This document shows, piece by piece, positions 16,986-25,213 of a DNA stretch of 64,000 nt. Where the stretch lies: contig NZ_JARWQD010000305.1 in the NCBI RefSeq assembly GCF_029869545.1, forward strand, positions 17,490 through 81,489, read 5' to 3'. The stretch comes from Nocardia wallacei. GTDB taxonomy: Bacteria > Actinomycetota > Actinomycetes > Mycobacteriales > Mycobacteriaceae. The notes beneath the pieces are model-generated. The model had not been told where the DNA came from, did not search any database, and saw only the letters and a program-made list of their open reading frames with translations. How positions within the stretch are numbered: position 1 is the first letter of the stretch; every line of letters starts with the position of its first letter. A program made the position numbers and the translations under genes.

Positions 16986-17660
16986 ATGGGTGCTGCGACA
17001 CCGTCGGCGAAGGCGGCGCTGTACGAGGCGTTCGCGGCCAGCGGGAAGGCGCTGGCCAGCGGCAAGCGCCTCGAATTGCTGGATCTGCTGGCGCAGGGCG
17101 AGCGGACGGTGGAGGCGCTGGCGGCCGCTGCCGGGTTGAACCTGACGACCGCGTCGGCGCATCTGCAGACGCTGAAGCAGGCGGGGTTCGTCGCCACCCG
17201 CCGCGACGGGGTCCGCATTCACTACCGGCTCGCGGGCGAGGATGTGGCGCAGCTGTTCGCGCTGCTGCGCAAGGTCGCCGACACGCATCAAGCCGCCGTG
17301 GCCCCGGCGCGCGACGCCTACCTCGGGCCCGGCGGTGGCGAGGAGCTGACCCGCGAGCAGCTGCTGCAGCGGGCCGCGGCCGGTGAGGTGCTGGTGCTGG
17401 ATGTGCGGCCGGTCGAGGAGTATCGGGCCGGGCATATCCCGGGCGCGGTCAGCATTCCGGTGGGCGAGCTGGCCGAGCGGATCGGCGAGCTGCCCGGTGA
17501 CACCGAGATCGTGGTGTACTGCCGCGGCGAATACTGCGTGCTCGCCTACGACGCGGTGCGGCTGCTCACCGAGCGCGGGCGCCGCGCGGTCCGCCTGCAC
17601 GACGGCATGCTCGAATGGCGCCTCGCCGAACTCCCCACCGACACCGCGGTCCCGGCATGA
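16986..17660 (+). CDS. ArsR-rhodanese fusion regulator
   Basis: 224 aa from ATG 16986 (GGAGG 5 nt upstream). Residues about 10-95 are an ArsR winged helix (LASGKRLELLDLLAQGERTVEALAAAAGLNLTTASAHLQTLKQAGFV). Residues about 120-222 are a rhodanese domain with an apparent active site VVYCRGEYCVLA carrying two cysteines. The fusion suggests persulfide sensing through the rhodanese cysteine, with derepression of the flanking sulfur genes. It overlaps the cysteine desulfurase start by 4 nt. Domain calls are firm; the sensing mechanism is inferred. Confidence 0.9.
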   Translation: MGAATPSAKAALYEAFAASGKALASGKRLELLDLLAQGERTVEALAAAAGLNLTTASAHLQTLKQAGFVATRRDGVRIHYRLAGEDVAQLFALLRKVADTHQAAVAPARDAYLGPGGGEELTREQLLQRAAAGEVLVLDVRPVEEYRAGHIPGAVSIPVGELAERIGELPGDTEIVVYCRGEYCVLAYDAVRLLTERGRRAVRLHDGMLEWRLAELPTDTAVPA

Positions 17661-18868
17661 CCCGCCCGGCCCCGATCCCGGCCGCCCTGGCCGACGGGCC
17701 GGTGTACCTGGACTACAACGCCACCACCCCCGTCGACCCCCGGGTCGTGGACGCGCTGCTGCCCTACCTGCGCCACGACTTCGGCAACCCCTCCAGCGGC
17801 CACCGCTACGCCGACACCCCGCTGACCGCCCTGGCCCGCTCCCGCGCTCAGATCGCGGCGTTCATCGGCGCCACCCCGCAGGAGGTGGTGTTCACCGCGT
17901 CCGGGTCGGAGGCGAACCTGCTCGCCCTGCGCGGCGCCGCACTCGCCTCGCGGTCGCCGCGTCCACATATCGTCACCCAGGCCAGTGAGCACCCCGCCGT
18001 GCTGCACACCTGCCGGGCCCTCGAACGACTGCACGGCGCCCGCGTGACACTGTTGCCGGTCGATGCGGATGGCCTTGTCGACCCCGCCGCGCTCGCCGAT
18101 GCCGTCGGTGACGAGACGGTGCTGGTGTCGGTGATGGCGGCCAACAACGAAACCGGTGCCCTGCAACCCATACCGGAACTCGCGGCCATCGCCCACGGGC
18201 ACGGAGCGGTGTTCCACTGCGACGCGGCCCAGGCCGCCGGGAAGATCCCCCTCGACGTGCAGGCGCTGGGCATCGACCTGCTCACCCTCGTGGGACACAA
18301 GATGTACGCGCCCAAGGGAATCGGCGCTCTCTACGTGCGCGACAGCGTCGAGCTGGAGCCGGTGGTCTACGGCGGCGGGCAGGAACACGGGCTGCGCGCC
18401 GGTACCGAGAACGTCGCCCTGGCCGTCGCCCTCGGTGCCGCCGCCGACCTCGCCGTCGCCGACCTCGCCTCCGGTTCCGCCGACCGGACCAGGCGCCTGC
18501 GCGACGACCTGTACCGACGGCTGGCCGATGCCCTGCCCGGCCGCGTGCACCTCAACGGCCCGGCCACCCGTCGTCTGCCGAACACGCTGAACATCAGCGT
18601 CGACGACACGCTCGGGCACGAAATCCTCACTGCCGCACCACAGCTCGCGGCATCGACCGGATCGGCCTGCCACAGCGGCACCCACACCCCCTCACCGGTG
18701 CTGACCGCGATGGGCCTGTCCGGCCAGCGCGCCCTCGCCGCCGTGCGACTGTCCCTGGGCCGCTGGAGCACCCCCGGCGACATCACCACGGCCGTCACCG
18801 CGCTCATCGACGCTGTGACGTCACGCGAGGGCCGAGCCCGCCGCTCAACGCCGTCGACCATGGCGTAG
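17657..18868 (+). CDS. cysteine desulfurase (NifS/IscS-like)
   Basis: 403 aa PLP enzyme converting cysteine to alanine plus an enzyme-bound persulfide. Visible landmarks are VYLDYNATTPVDPRV at the N-terminus, EHPAVLHTC, the PLP lysine in TLVGHKMYAPKGIGALYVR, and the catalytic cysteine in STGSACHSGTHTPSP near the C-terminus. Start 17657 is chosen for the ATGA overlap with the ArsR-rhodanese gene. Context implies sulfur transfer linked to the rhodanese/persulfide system rather than general Fe-S assembly, since no IscU or Suf genes are nearby. Confidence 0.93.
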   Translation: MTRPAPIPAALADGPVYLDYNATTPVDPRVVDALLPYLRHDFGNPSSGHRYADTPLTALARSRAQIAAFIGATPQEVVFTASGSEANLLALRGAALASRSPRPHIVTQASEHPAVLHTCRALERLHGARVTLLPVDADGLVDPAALADAVGDETVLVSVMAANNETGALQPIPELAAIAHGHGAVFHCDAAQAAGKIPLDVQALGIDLLTLVGHKMYAPKGIGALYVRDSVELEPVVYGGGQEHGLRAGTENVALAVALGAAADLAVADLASGSADRTRRLRDDLYRRLADALPGRVHLNGPATRRLPNTLNISVDDTLGHEILTAAPQLAASTGSACHSGTHTPSPVLTAMGLSGQRALAAVRLSLGRWSTPGDITTAVTALIDAVTSREGRARRSTPSTMA

Positions 18869-19273
18869 CCGCGCGAGGCCGCGGAGCAGTTTCGGTGCGG
18901 CGGTCGCCAGCACCAGCGACGTGAGCGGGATCGCGACATCGCGCCACGGATCGCGGATCGGCCGATAGCGCACTGTGCCGGAACGGATTTCGAGGTAACC
19001 CAGCGGCCGGACGTCCACCCCGCCTCCGCCGCCCTCGCCGGTCCCGTCCGCGCGCACCTCCAGGCCCGCGCCGCCACCGAACCCGAAGCCCGCCCGCGCC
19101 ACCGGCACGACCGTCACCCCCTCCGAGACGATAGGTGTCCCGAACACCGTTGCCGCCGACGCTATCCCGCCGAGCCGGGTGGCCATCCGCTCCAGCAACC
19201 GCGCCGACGCTTCCGCCGCACCCACACCGCCCTCGGGCACCGAATCCGTCACGGCGCCTGCTTCGCCCGTCAC
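18845..19273 (-). CDS. GerW/YtfJ-family protein
   Basis: 142 aa. The core FGTPIVSEGVTVVPVARAGFGFGGGAG, a Gly-rich repeat region and GYLEIRSGTVRYRPI match the GerW/YtfJ family, first named in Bacillus spore formers but widespread in non-sporulating actinomycetes, where its role is unknown. The tail (VAIPLTSLVLATAAPKLL) may be a membrane anchor. It converges on the cysteine desulfurase with a 24-nt overlap of 3' ends and overlaps the upstream methyltransferase stop by 4 nt. Confidence 0.85.
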   Translation of the reverse strand: MTGEAGAVTDSVPEGGVGAAEASARLLERMATRLGGIASAATVFGTPIVSEGVTVVPVARAGFGFGGGAGLEVRADGTGEGGGGGVDVRPLGYLEIRSGTVRYRPIRDPWRDVAIPLTSLVLATAAPKLLRGLARLRHGRRR

Positions 19274-19968
19274 GACAGATCCTCACCTCGCGAGCCGAGC
19301 ACCGCGGTGCCGAGGACATGCTCGGCGGCCGGTGAAGGAAACGCGGTGTCGGGAAACCGGAACCGCTCCACCTCGGTGACGGTGAATCCGGCCGCGCCGA
19401 GCGCGGACAGGAGGTCGCGGCCGGTGTGACAGCCACCCACCAGCAGCGGCCACACCGTCGCGTCCACGGCCCGCTGCACCCGACGTATCCGCGCCGACTC
19501 CGACCGGACATGCTCGAAAAACCGCAGCCGCCCACCGGGTTTCACCACCCGCGCCAGCTCCGCCAGCGCCACGGCCGGATCGGCCACCGAGCACAACGTC
19601 ATACACGCCACCGCCGCGTCGAACTCCCCCGCACCGAACACAAGCCGTTCCGCCGCACCATCGATCACCTCCACCGGCACCGGCGCCTCCTCGGCCGCCC
19701 GCACGGCACGCGCCCGCAACAGCGGCTCGGGCTCCACCGCCGCCACCCGCGTCACCTCCGGCGGGTAGAAGCCGAAATTCGGACCGTGTCCCGCGCCCAC
19801 CTCCACCACCCGCCCGGACAGTCCCGCCAGCAACCGGCGCCGATACTCGGCCACCCCGGCCCGTTCCAGCCCCGGCTCGAACAACCCGGCATACACCCGG
19901 GCGAACACCGGCCGACGTCTGATCTGCTGTGGCATGACCGCCACCGCCCTCTCGAACTCGAAACCCAC
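19270..19968 (-). CDS. SAM methyltransferase
   Basis: 232 aa of the UbiE/METTL7-like type. Motif I is VVEVGAGHGPNFGFYP, followed by VAAVEPEPLLRARA, AAVACMTLCSVADP and VKPGGRLRFFEHVRS; this last phrase is typical of the phosphatidylethanolamine/METTL7-like subgroup. It is coupled to the GerW-like gene (4-nt overlap) and divergent from a MarR regulator, with only 34 nt between starts. The family often methylates membrane-associated thiols or lipids; substrate not determined here. Confidence 0.85.
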   Translation of the reverse strand: MGFEFERAVAVMPQQIRRRPVFARVYAGLFEPGLERAGVAEYRRRLLAGLSGRVVEVGAGHGPNFGFYPPEVTRVAAVEPEPLLRARAVRAAEEAPVPVEVIDGAAERLVFGAGEFDAAVACMTLCSVADPAVALAELARVVKPGGRLRFFEHVRSESARIRRVQRAVDATVWPLLVGGCHTGRDLLSALGAAGFTVTEVERFRFPDTAFPSPAAEHVLGTAVLGSRGEDLS

Positions 19969-20002
19969 CCCGCTACCCTAGAAATTAGGAGGTGGTTACA
20001 TA

Positions 20003-20017
20003 GTGAAGTCGCTTCAC
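20003..20017. promoter_or_regulatory. inverted repeat over MarR start codon
   Basis: GTGAAG-TCG-CTTCAC is a perfect 6-bp inverted repeat covering the first five codons of the marR gene and lying between it and the divergent methyltransferase gene. It could be a MarR operator or simply part of the coding sequence. Confidence 0.4.
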
Positions 20018-20518
20018 GATATACCGGGTGAGGCCGACCCCGCCAGTACCGCGGCAGACCGGCTGTTTCAACTCACCGAACTACTCGGGGCGATGATGGA
20101 ACGCGGCATGGCCGACCGCGGCCTCACCCAAGCCCGCGCCCGGCTCCTGTGGGCCCTCCACCACCACGGACCCATGACCCAGCGCACCCTCGCCGACCTA
20201 CTCGCCGTCACCCCCCGCAACATCACCGGACTCGTCGACGGCCTCACCGACGACGGCTACGTCACCCGACGGCCACACCCCACCGACCGCCGCGCCCTGC
20301 TCGTCAGCCTCACCGGCCACGGCCACACCTTCACCACCACCCTCCGCGACGAACGAGACACGATGGCCGCCGCACTGTTCGGCGACACACCCCCCGCGGA
20401 CCTACGGACCTTCCTCACCGTCATCGACACCGCCATAACCCGGCTACGCAGCACACCCCCCGACGACTGCCCCACCCCCGACACCCACCCGAACTCCCAT
20501 ACCGGACAGCCCGGATGA
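20003..20518 (+). CDS. MarR-family regulator
   Basis: 171 aa with a GTG start at 20003 preceded by GGAGGTGG. The winged HTH is clear: ARLLWALHHHGPMTQRTLADLLAVTPRNITGLVDGLTDDGYVTRRPHPTDRRALLVSLT (about residues 45-104), including the DRR wing. It is divergent from the methyltransferase/GerW pair and probably represses both. A short inverted repeat overlaps its own start codon, suggesting autoregulation. Confidence 0.88.
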   Translation: MKSLHDIPGEADPASTAADRLFQLTELLGAMMERGMADRGLTQARARLLWALHHHGPMTQRTLADLLAVTPRNITGLVDGLTDDGYVTRRPHPTDRRALLVSLTGHGHTFTTTLRDERDTMAAALFGDTPPADLRTFLTVIDTAITRLRSTPPDDCPTPDTHPNSHTGQPG

Positions 20519-20654
20519 CCACCGACATACTCACAACAGCACACACATCGAATATGAGGGCGGGACTTTGAATTCCGCGTGTACTCGGCGTCGCCCCCGG
20601 GCCGTGGGGACTGTCAATTTAACGGCTCTGGTGCACTTCCGGTGGCGGTCGATG

Positions 20655-20975
20655 CTAGGCGAGCAGGATGCGGTGCCGTAGGAGTGGAAGTCCGGCTCGT
20701 CCATACATTCGTCGTTTGATCAGTTTGGTTTTCGTGTTCACGCCTTCGACCGGGCCGCTGCTGTAGGGCAACGTGAGGCCGGCGATCGCGGCGTCGTGGT
20801 CCTGGTCGAGGCCGCGCAGGAAGGGGCCGAGTTCGGGCAGCCGAGCCTCGCGGACCTGCTTCATCCATGAGTCCAGGTCGCTGCCGCGGCGCTCGGTCAT
20901 AAGTTGCGCGAACTCGGCGACCAGCCGGGCCAGATCGGCCATCTCCGGGCAAGCGGCGAGCAGTTCGTCGGGGTG
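20655..20975 (-). pseudogene. ISL3-family transposase, C-terminal remnant
   Basis: About 106 residues of the C-terminal end of an ISL3 transposase: EFAQLMTERRG, LPELGPFLRGLDQDHDAAIAGLTLPYSSGPVEG and KTKLIKRRMYGRAGLPLLRHRILLA. The catalytic N-terminal three quarters are missing. About 15-30 nt beyond its stop (20624-20640) lies a GGCTCTGGTGCACTTCC-type sequence that fits an ISL3 terminal repeat, so the right end is intact and the left has been deleted. The junction with the next fragment is at about 20985. Confidence 0.85.
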
Positions 20976-20992
20976 AGCGCGCCCGACGCTGG

Positions 20993-21280
20993 TGGGCCTC
21001 CATCGGGGCCGGTGCCGCGATCTGTATCGCCTGGTGCCTTGCACCGCTGCTGGCCCTTGGGGTTGCGGGCGGCGGAGTCGCGCTGCTGAGCTTGTCATGG
21101 CTGGAACCGGTCGGGATCGCGTTGATCATCGGCATCGGCGGGCTGATCTGGACCCGGCGACACGGCCGTGCTCACGGCTGTGGCATGCACCGTCGTAGTG
21201 CCACCATCGAAGGCAATGCCGCTCGGAACACAGGGCGCAGTTGCGGCTGCACTCCGGCCAGTCGATCGGTGATCTCGTAG
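20993..21280 (+). pseudogene. 5'-truncated membrane protein
   Basis: Open frame without a start: WASIGAGAAICIAWCLAPLLALGV, then GGVALLSLSWLEPVGIALIIGIGGLIW, i.e. two to three membrane segments, followed by a His/Cys-containing tail (RAHGCGM). It begins right at the ISL3 remnant, so the 5' end was removed by that insertion/deletion. The layout resembles small metal-transport proteins such as MerT/MerF, but the evidence is too thin for a name. Confidence 0.5.
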
Positions 21281-21291
21281 GCTCACCAGCC

Positions 21292-21676
21292 GTGACCGTC
21301 CTACGCTCCGTCCTACTGTTCGCGCTCGCCGCAGTCGCCGAAGTCGGCGGCGCCTGGCTGATCTGGCAAGGCGTGCGCGAACACAAAGGCTGGGCATGGA
21401 TTGGCGCCAGGCATCGTCGCCCTGGGCCTCTACGGGTTCGTCGCCACCCTGCAACCCGACGCCAACTTCGGCCGCATCCTGGCCGCCTACGGCGGAGTGT
21501 TCGTCGCCGGATCGCTACTGTGGGGAGTAGCGCTGGACGGGTTCCGCCCCGACCGCTGGGATATCACCGGTGCACTCATCTGCCTCATCGGCGTCGCCAT
21601 CATCATGTATGCACCCCGCCCGACTTGCACCATGCTGTCGATGGTTCACCCGCGATTCGAGACTGCCACCAGGTAA
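21292..21676 (+). pseudogene. ynfA: YnfA-family membrane protein, frameshifted
   Basis: A GTG start at 21292 opens the UPF0060/YnfA N-terminus ([38 protein letters not shown]). After WIGA the frame is lost and resumes one base later as [29 protein letters not shown] ... [23 protein letters not shown], the typical remainder of this SMR-like four-helix protein. One extra base at about 21406 explains it. The end carries 18 further residues before a stop, also unusual. It is either a decayed gene or a single-base assembly error. Confidence 0.85.
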
Positions 21677-21802
21677 GGCTCTCTCGATGCTGCTGCTGGG
21701 CATTTAAGTTGGTGGATCCGCGTGGGCGTGCGGGTCGTCTTATAGTGCGAAGGTGAGGTGAACTGATCGACCGCAGGGGAGGGATGACCGATCCGGTGGA
21801 GG

Positions 21803-21991
21803 TCACGCCGGGGGATGTGCATGCCGCCGTGGACTGGTTTGGAGGCTTCGGCGCGGGAGTTCGGTACCGACCTCGGCAACCTCATTCGTGAGGTCCGATC
21901 GTTTGTCGGGGGCGACTCCCGGCGGCCGGTACACGTTGACGAATCCGTAGCCGCGCTTCTTGTCTAACCACTTCACAATTCCTTCGGCCAT
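21803..21991 (-). pseudogene. cold-shock protein fragment
   Basis: The first 17 codons from ATG 21991 (MAEGIVKWLDKKRGYGFVN) match the beginning of a CspA-type cold-shock domain, including the RNP1-like GYGFV. After that the reading frame is unrelated (YRPPGVAPDKRSDLTNEV...) and ends at 62 codons. RNP2 and the rest of the beta-barrel are absent, so it cannot fold as a normal cold-shock protein. Probably a remnant, though transcription of the short peptide cannot be excluded. Confidence 0.5.
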
Positions 21992-22041
21992 TCCTATTCC
22001 CTGTGAACTCTGCGTTGTCTGGGCACGCGGTCTGTAGCGGG

Positions 22042-22512
22042 TTATCGGGCGCTGCGGCCGGATTCCCACCACGCTCGGCAGCGGGAGGCGAGCGCGGTAT
22101 GCAGGTCGTGCCACCGGGTGCCGGTGCGGTGGTGTAGGGCGAGAACGACCTGGTCGTGGACGTCGATCCGGACGTCGGTGAACTCGAACCGGATCGTTGC
22201 TCGCGGTGCTGTGTACGGGAAGGGATCGTTGAACCAGTAGGCGTTCAAACTCTCGACGAACACCTGCCCGAGATAACACGCGAACCGAACGACAGCCTCC
22301 TCTTCGGGTGGGGCGGATGGTCCTGGCGGGAACCGTTGCAGCAGTGCGTGTTCGGCGACGCGCAGTCCCGCGGTGGAGTACTTGTCGGCGACCATTGCCG
22401 GGACGTCGTGGGTGAAGAATTCGCGGAGCCGCTCGTCTTTGTCGGTCGACCATTCCAGCCAGGCCGGGTCGAGCTGGCAGTCCATCGGCGACCGCATATC
22501 CATGTCGGTCAC
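22042..22512 (-). CDS. hypothetical protein, last gene of coupled operon
   Basis: 156 aa from GTG 22512, which overlaps the previous stop as GTGA. No domain is recognised; the sequence is mixed alpha/beta with DPAWLEWSTDKDERLREFF, VVRFACYLGQVFVESLNAYWFNDP and a beta-rich centre RATIRFEFTDVRIDVHDQVVLAL. It is the final member of a minus-strand series of seven closely packed genes (25213 to 22042). Function unknown. Confidence 0.65.
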   Translation of the reverse strand: MTDMDMRSPMDCQLDPAWLEWSTDKDERLREFFTHDVPAMVADKYSTAGLRVAEHALLQRFPPGPSAPPEEEAVVRFACYLGQVFVESLNAYWFNDPFPYTAPRATIRFEFTDVRIDVHDQVVLALHHRTGTRWHDLHTALASRCRAWWESGRSAR

Positions 22513-22985
22513 GGCCACCTCGCCCGATTGCCCGCGGTGACGATGGCGCCGACCACGGTGTCGAACGGCGGCCGGGCACCGCCCTCGATGGGCGGCCGGA
22601 GCCAGCACCGTTTCTCGTTGCCCGGTGTCGGCAGCTCGATGCTCCCGCCGGGAAGTACGGCGGCGGCACCGAATCGGCACAGATTCACCCCTACCTCGAC
22701 GCTGTACGGCGTGCGCGCTGGGGGGTCGGTCAGGAATACCCACATCGCATGGTCGACAGAAAAGATCGGCGCGCAATGCTCCTGCAACAGTGCTCCGGCC
22801 CGTGCGCCAACAGATTTCGGCACGATGACCGCCCACATCCGGCCGGTACCCATCTGGATCGCACGCGTCGCGGGGTCGCGGAAAGCGTTGAGCTCGAACA
22901 GATCCCGGTATAGGTTGCAGCGTTGCTCGACCATCAGGTCGACGTCAGTGCTCGTGGCTGCGATAGCAGCGATAGTGGTGTGCAT
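22509..22985 (-). CDS. hypothetical protein in coupled operon
   Basis: 158 aa from ATG 22985, preceded by GAAGGAG. The frame continues upstream to a possible ATG at 23102 (39 more codons); that extension contains a second RBS-like repeat (AACGAGGAGCAG against AACGAAGAAGGAG), so the 5' region may be duplicated. The protein is alpha/beta with AAVLPGGSIELPTP and GRMWAVIVPKS; no family is recognised. It overlaps the downstream gene by 4 nt. Confidence 0.65.
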   Translation of the reverse strand: MHTTIAAIAATSTDVDLMVEQRCNLYRDLFELNAFRDPATRAIQMGTGRMWAVIVPKSVGARAGALLQEHCAPIFSVDHAMWVFLTDPPARTPYSVEVGVNLCRFGAAAVLPGGSIELPTPGNEKRCWLRPPIEGGARPPFDTVVGAIVTAGNRARWP

Positions 22986-23113
22986 AATCGCTCCTTCTTC
23001 GTTGAATTGATCGGTGGTTCCTCGCCCGTTGCCATGGCCGATCCCCGACGCTCCAAATGGGGGCATCAACTGCTGCTCCTCGTTCGAGTGGTCGGCGGTC
23101 ATCCCGTTCCGGG

Positions 23114-23287
23114 CTACTCCCAGAGGCTCTGACAGGGCAGCTGCGGCATCCAGGTCCGCACGTGGTCGTCGATGGTGATCTGGGCCAGATAGGCGGCGGC
23201 AGCAGCGAAAGCTTCCGCCACACGCCGGTCGGCCCGATAGTGCAGGGGCGCGCCGTCGTCCAATCGCACGGTCAGATGGCAATCCAT
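23114..23287 (-). CDS. small protein in coupled operon
   Basis: 57 aa, starting MDCHLTVRLDDGAPLHYR with GGGAGTGAG upstream, and ending PQLPCQSLWE. It lies 6 nt downstream of the preceding gene, so it is part of the same operon. Codon use is like its neighbours. No known domain. A 128-nt gap separates it from the next gene. Confidence 0.5.
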   Translation of the reverse strand: MDCHLTVRLDDGAPLHYRADRRVAEAFAAAAAYLAQITIDDHVRTWMPQLPCQSLWE

Positions 23288-23293
23288 GACAGC

Positions 23294-23644
23294 TCACTCC
23301 CGTCGCCTCCGCTGCGGCTGTGCCGCATTCGGATTGGTCGGTGGGGCCGTACGGTGCGGCCAGCACCGCAGGGGGTGCATCGTCCACACGTCCGCCTCGC
23401 TGCGCAGGGCGTCGACCCAACCAGCGACGTGGATCAGCGACGGCACCGCCACCGCGGTGATCCGCGATGGCCGCAAGGTCGCAATGAGAAGCGGGAACGA
23501 GGTGTCGGAGTAGACGCATTCGATCCCACGCAGATCGAAGCCATGGCCGTGGGCCCACCGGCGTATTTCTCGGACACAGTCCTCGGCGACCACGCCGGCC
23601 AGGTCGGCGCGCACTATCCCGTACATCGACTGCGTCAGGCCCAC
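23294..23644 (-). CDS. resolvase-like domain protein 3 (no catalytic Ser)
   Basis: 116 aa from a GTG at 23644, overlapping the upstream gene by 10 nt. The layout YGIVRADL...CVREIRRWAHGHGFDLRGIECVYSD...RITAVAVPSLIHVAGWVDAL follows the N-terminal domain of serine recombinases (strand GY-R-S, helix, strand with long-range D, VVVPSLDRL), but the position of the catalytic Ser is occupied by AD. It is similar to its two upstream neighbours. Fold assignment is my inference from the pattern; the function is not known. Confidence 0.6.
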   Translation of the reverse strand: MGLTQSMYGIVRADLAGVVAEDCVREIRRWAHGHGFDLRGIECVYSDTSFPLLIATLRPSRITAVAVPSLIHVAGWVDALRSEADVWTMHPLRCWPHRTAPPTNPNAAQPQRRRRE

Positions 23645-24036
23645 AACGCATCACCACCCACCCCGACGTGGCCGCCTGCGCAGAGCACCTGCTCCCGCCC
23701 TGCTGCGGTGCCGGTGGGGCCCGAGCGGGCGATGATGTCCTGCGCCGAGTGCCGAGGCCACCGCATGAACGGCTCCAGCGTCACAACCTCGGCGTGGTAC
23801 CGGACCTCGACCAACCAACCGGTCACATGCAGCACCGACGGCACCAGCAACGTATCGATCCGGTCCTCTCCGAACCTCGCCAGGATCGATCGGAAGCAGC
23901 CGTCATCGGGCGCGATCAGCACGCCGCACAGGGTCCAGTGCCGGGCGGCGGCCAGCTCGCGGATCCGTGCGACGTGTTCGTCGGTCGCGTGGCGTGAGAT
24001 GTCTTGTCGCACAATCGCAGAGGCCCGGTTCATCAT
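23635..24036 (-). CDS. resolvase-like domain protein 2 (no catalytic Ser)
   Basis: 133 aa from ATG 24036 (ATGA overlap with the upstream gene). It shares with the neighbour at 23294 the run AIVRQDISRHATDEHVARIRELAAARHWTLCGVL ... RIDTLLVPSVLHVTGWLVEVRYHAEVVTLEP, again the outline of a serine-recombinase N-terminal domain without the nucleophile (RQD in place of RVS). No DNA-binding tail is present. Probably an enzyme-dead or repurposed fold; unknown role. Confidence 0.6.
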   Translation of the reverse strand: MMNRASAIVRQDISRHATDEHVARIRELAAARHWTLCGVLIAPDDGCFRSILARFGEDRIDTLLVPSVLHVTGWLVEVRYHAEVVTLEPFMRWPRHSAQDIIARSGPTGTAAGREQVLCAGGHVGVGGDALWA

Positions 24037-24884
24037 GCACCCCCGGCGGCGATCTGTTGATGAGCCCGAATCGCATGGGTCATTTCCGTCCATGCCGCCA
24101 GCAGCGGTAAAGCACACCAGGTCAGCGTTCCGCCCTCACGTGGCCGCATTCGCCCGTAGCGACCCAACGGCACTAGAGCAGCGGGGAGCAGGTCTCGATC
24201 GTGTTCACGCTGCTCGACGACCTCGACCACGAGCTCGTCAGACCGCGTGATCAGCAGACGTATCCACAGCTCGCCGAAGGCCTCGCTCGCCAACTGGTCG
24301 AGCGCCGCTGCGGTGCGGGTATAGATCGGATATTCACGACTCGTCCGGTACTGCACGGCCTCCAATGCCTCATCGAGCAGTGCGCCGACCACGACGTCCA
24401 CCGGGGCGACCCTGTCGCGCAGCCCCGCCCGCGTCAGGCTCTCGTGCACATGCAGCCGGGCGATCGACTGTCCGGCATGCGACACCGGGCACCGGAATCC
24501 GTCCAGCTCCGTCATACCGGGGCCATGCGATGGGGCGGCCCCTCGCTCGCGCCGGCGGAGCACGACCGGACCCTCGCGGCGATCCAGCGACCATACCCGG
24601 ACCGCCGGATCCATCGCCCACAACCGTTGCACCAGAACCCTTCTCGGCCCGGGTACCGCGTCCAAGTGCATCCGCGACGGAACCACCAGATCGCGGCACT
24701 CGCCACGTTCGATCTCGTTGGCGAGCACCCACAACGAACCCGTCGCCGTCCCCGCATCGCGGTATGCCCGCCCCAAGCAGAAGCCCTCCGCGAATGCGAA
24801 CGCGTCCAGCTGGTGCTCCGCCTCGACCACGTCGAGCAGCAGCTCCTCGCGGATGTATCCCAGCATCAACGGCCGCGGGATCAT
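24033..24884 (-). CDS. resolvase-like domain protein 1, two-part
   Basis: 283 aa from ATG 24884 (ATGA overlap with upstream gene). The N-terminal 110 residues (MLGYIREELLLDVVEAEHQLDAFAFAEGFCLGRAYRD ... CRDLVVPSRMHLDAV) again resemble a serine-recombinase domain, here with EE in place of the catalytic Ser. The C-terminal half (GFRCPVSHAGQSIARLHVHESLTRAGL...) is a separate helical domain with no match I recognise. It is the largest protein of the coupled cluster. Confidence 0.6.
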   Translation of the reverse strand: MIPRPLMLGYIREELLLDVVEAEHQLDAFAFAEGFCLGRAYRDAGTATGSLWVLANEIERGECRDLVVPSRMHLDAVPGPRRVLVQRLWAMDPAVRVWSLDRREGPVVLRRRERGAAPSHGPGMTELDGFRCPVSHAGQSIARLHVHESLTRAGLRDRVAPVDVVVGALLDEALEAVQYRTSREYPIYTRTAAALDQLASEAFGELWIRLLITRSDELVVEVVEQREHDRDLLPAALVPLGRYGRMRPREGGTLTWCALPLLAAWTEMTHAIRAHQQIAAGGA

Positions 24885-25213
24885 CGCCACCCCCACCGCA
24901 CGCGCTCCGGAAACCGCATCCCCCACAACATGTTCCGCTCCGGGGAGACCGAGGGAATCTCGCACTCGACATCGAAGAGCTGACAGAACTCCCGCAACGT
25001 CAGCCCGAGCGCCTCCGCACCGTCACGAATCACGGTCCACGCCTGGTCATCCGGCGACGGTTCACGCCGCAACTCCTCGGCCGCACGGATCGCCGATATC
25101 GCCCTAGCTGTCGACACTGTGCGCCCCGGCAGCCACAGCGGCGACCATCCGCCCTGGCTCACGTACCGCGCCGATAGACGGTCAGATGCGTCGATTCCCG
25201 AAACGAGCTGCAT
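24881..25213 (-). CDS. hypothetical protein, first gene of coupled operon
   Basis: 110 aa from ATG 25213 with AGGTG upstream (a GTG at 25222 is in frame). Mainly helical: ISAIRAAEELRREPSPDDQAWTVIRDGAEALGLTLREFCQLFDVECEIPS, which could form an HTH-like tail, though not a clear one. It heads the operon of seven genes and is divergent from the XRE/DUF5753 regulator, with about 220 nt between them. Function unknown. Confidence 0.6.
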   Translation of the reverse strand: MQLVSGIDASDRLSARYVSQGGWSPLWLPGRTVSTARAISAIRAAEELRREPSPDDQAWTVIRDGAEALGLTLREFCQLFDVECEIPSVSPERNMLWGMRFPERVRWGWR

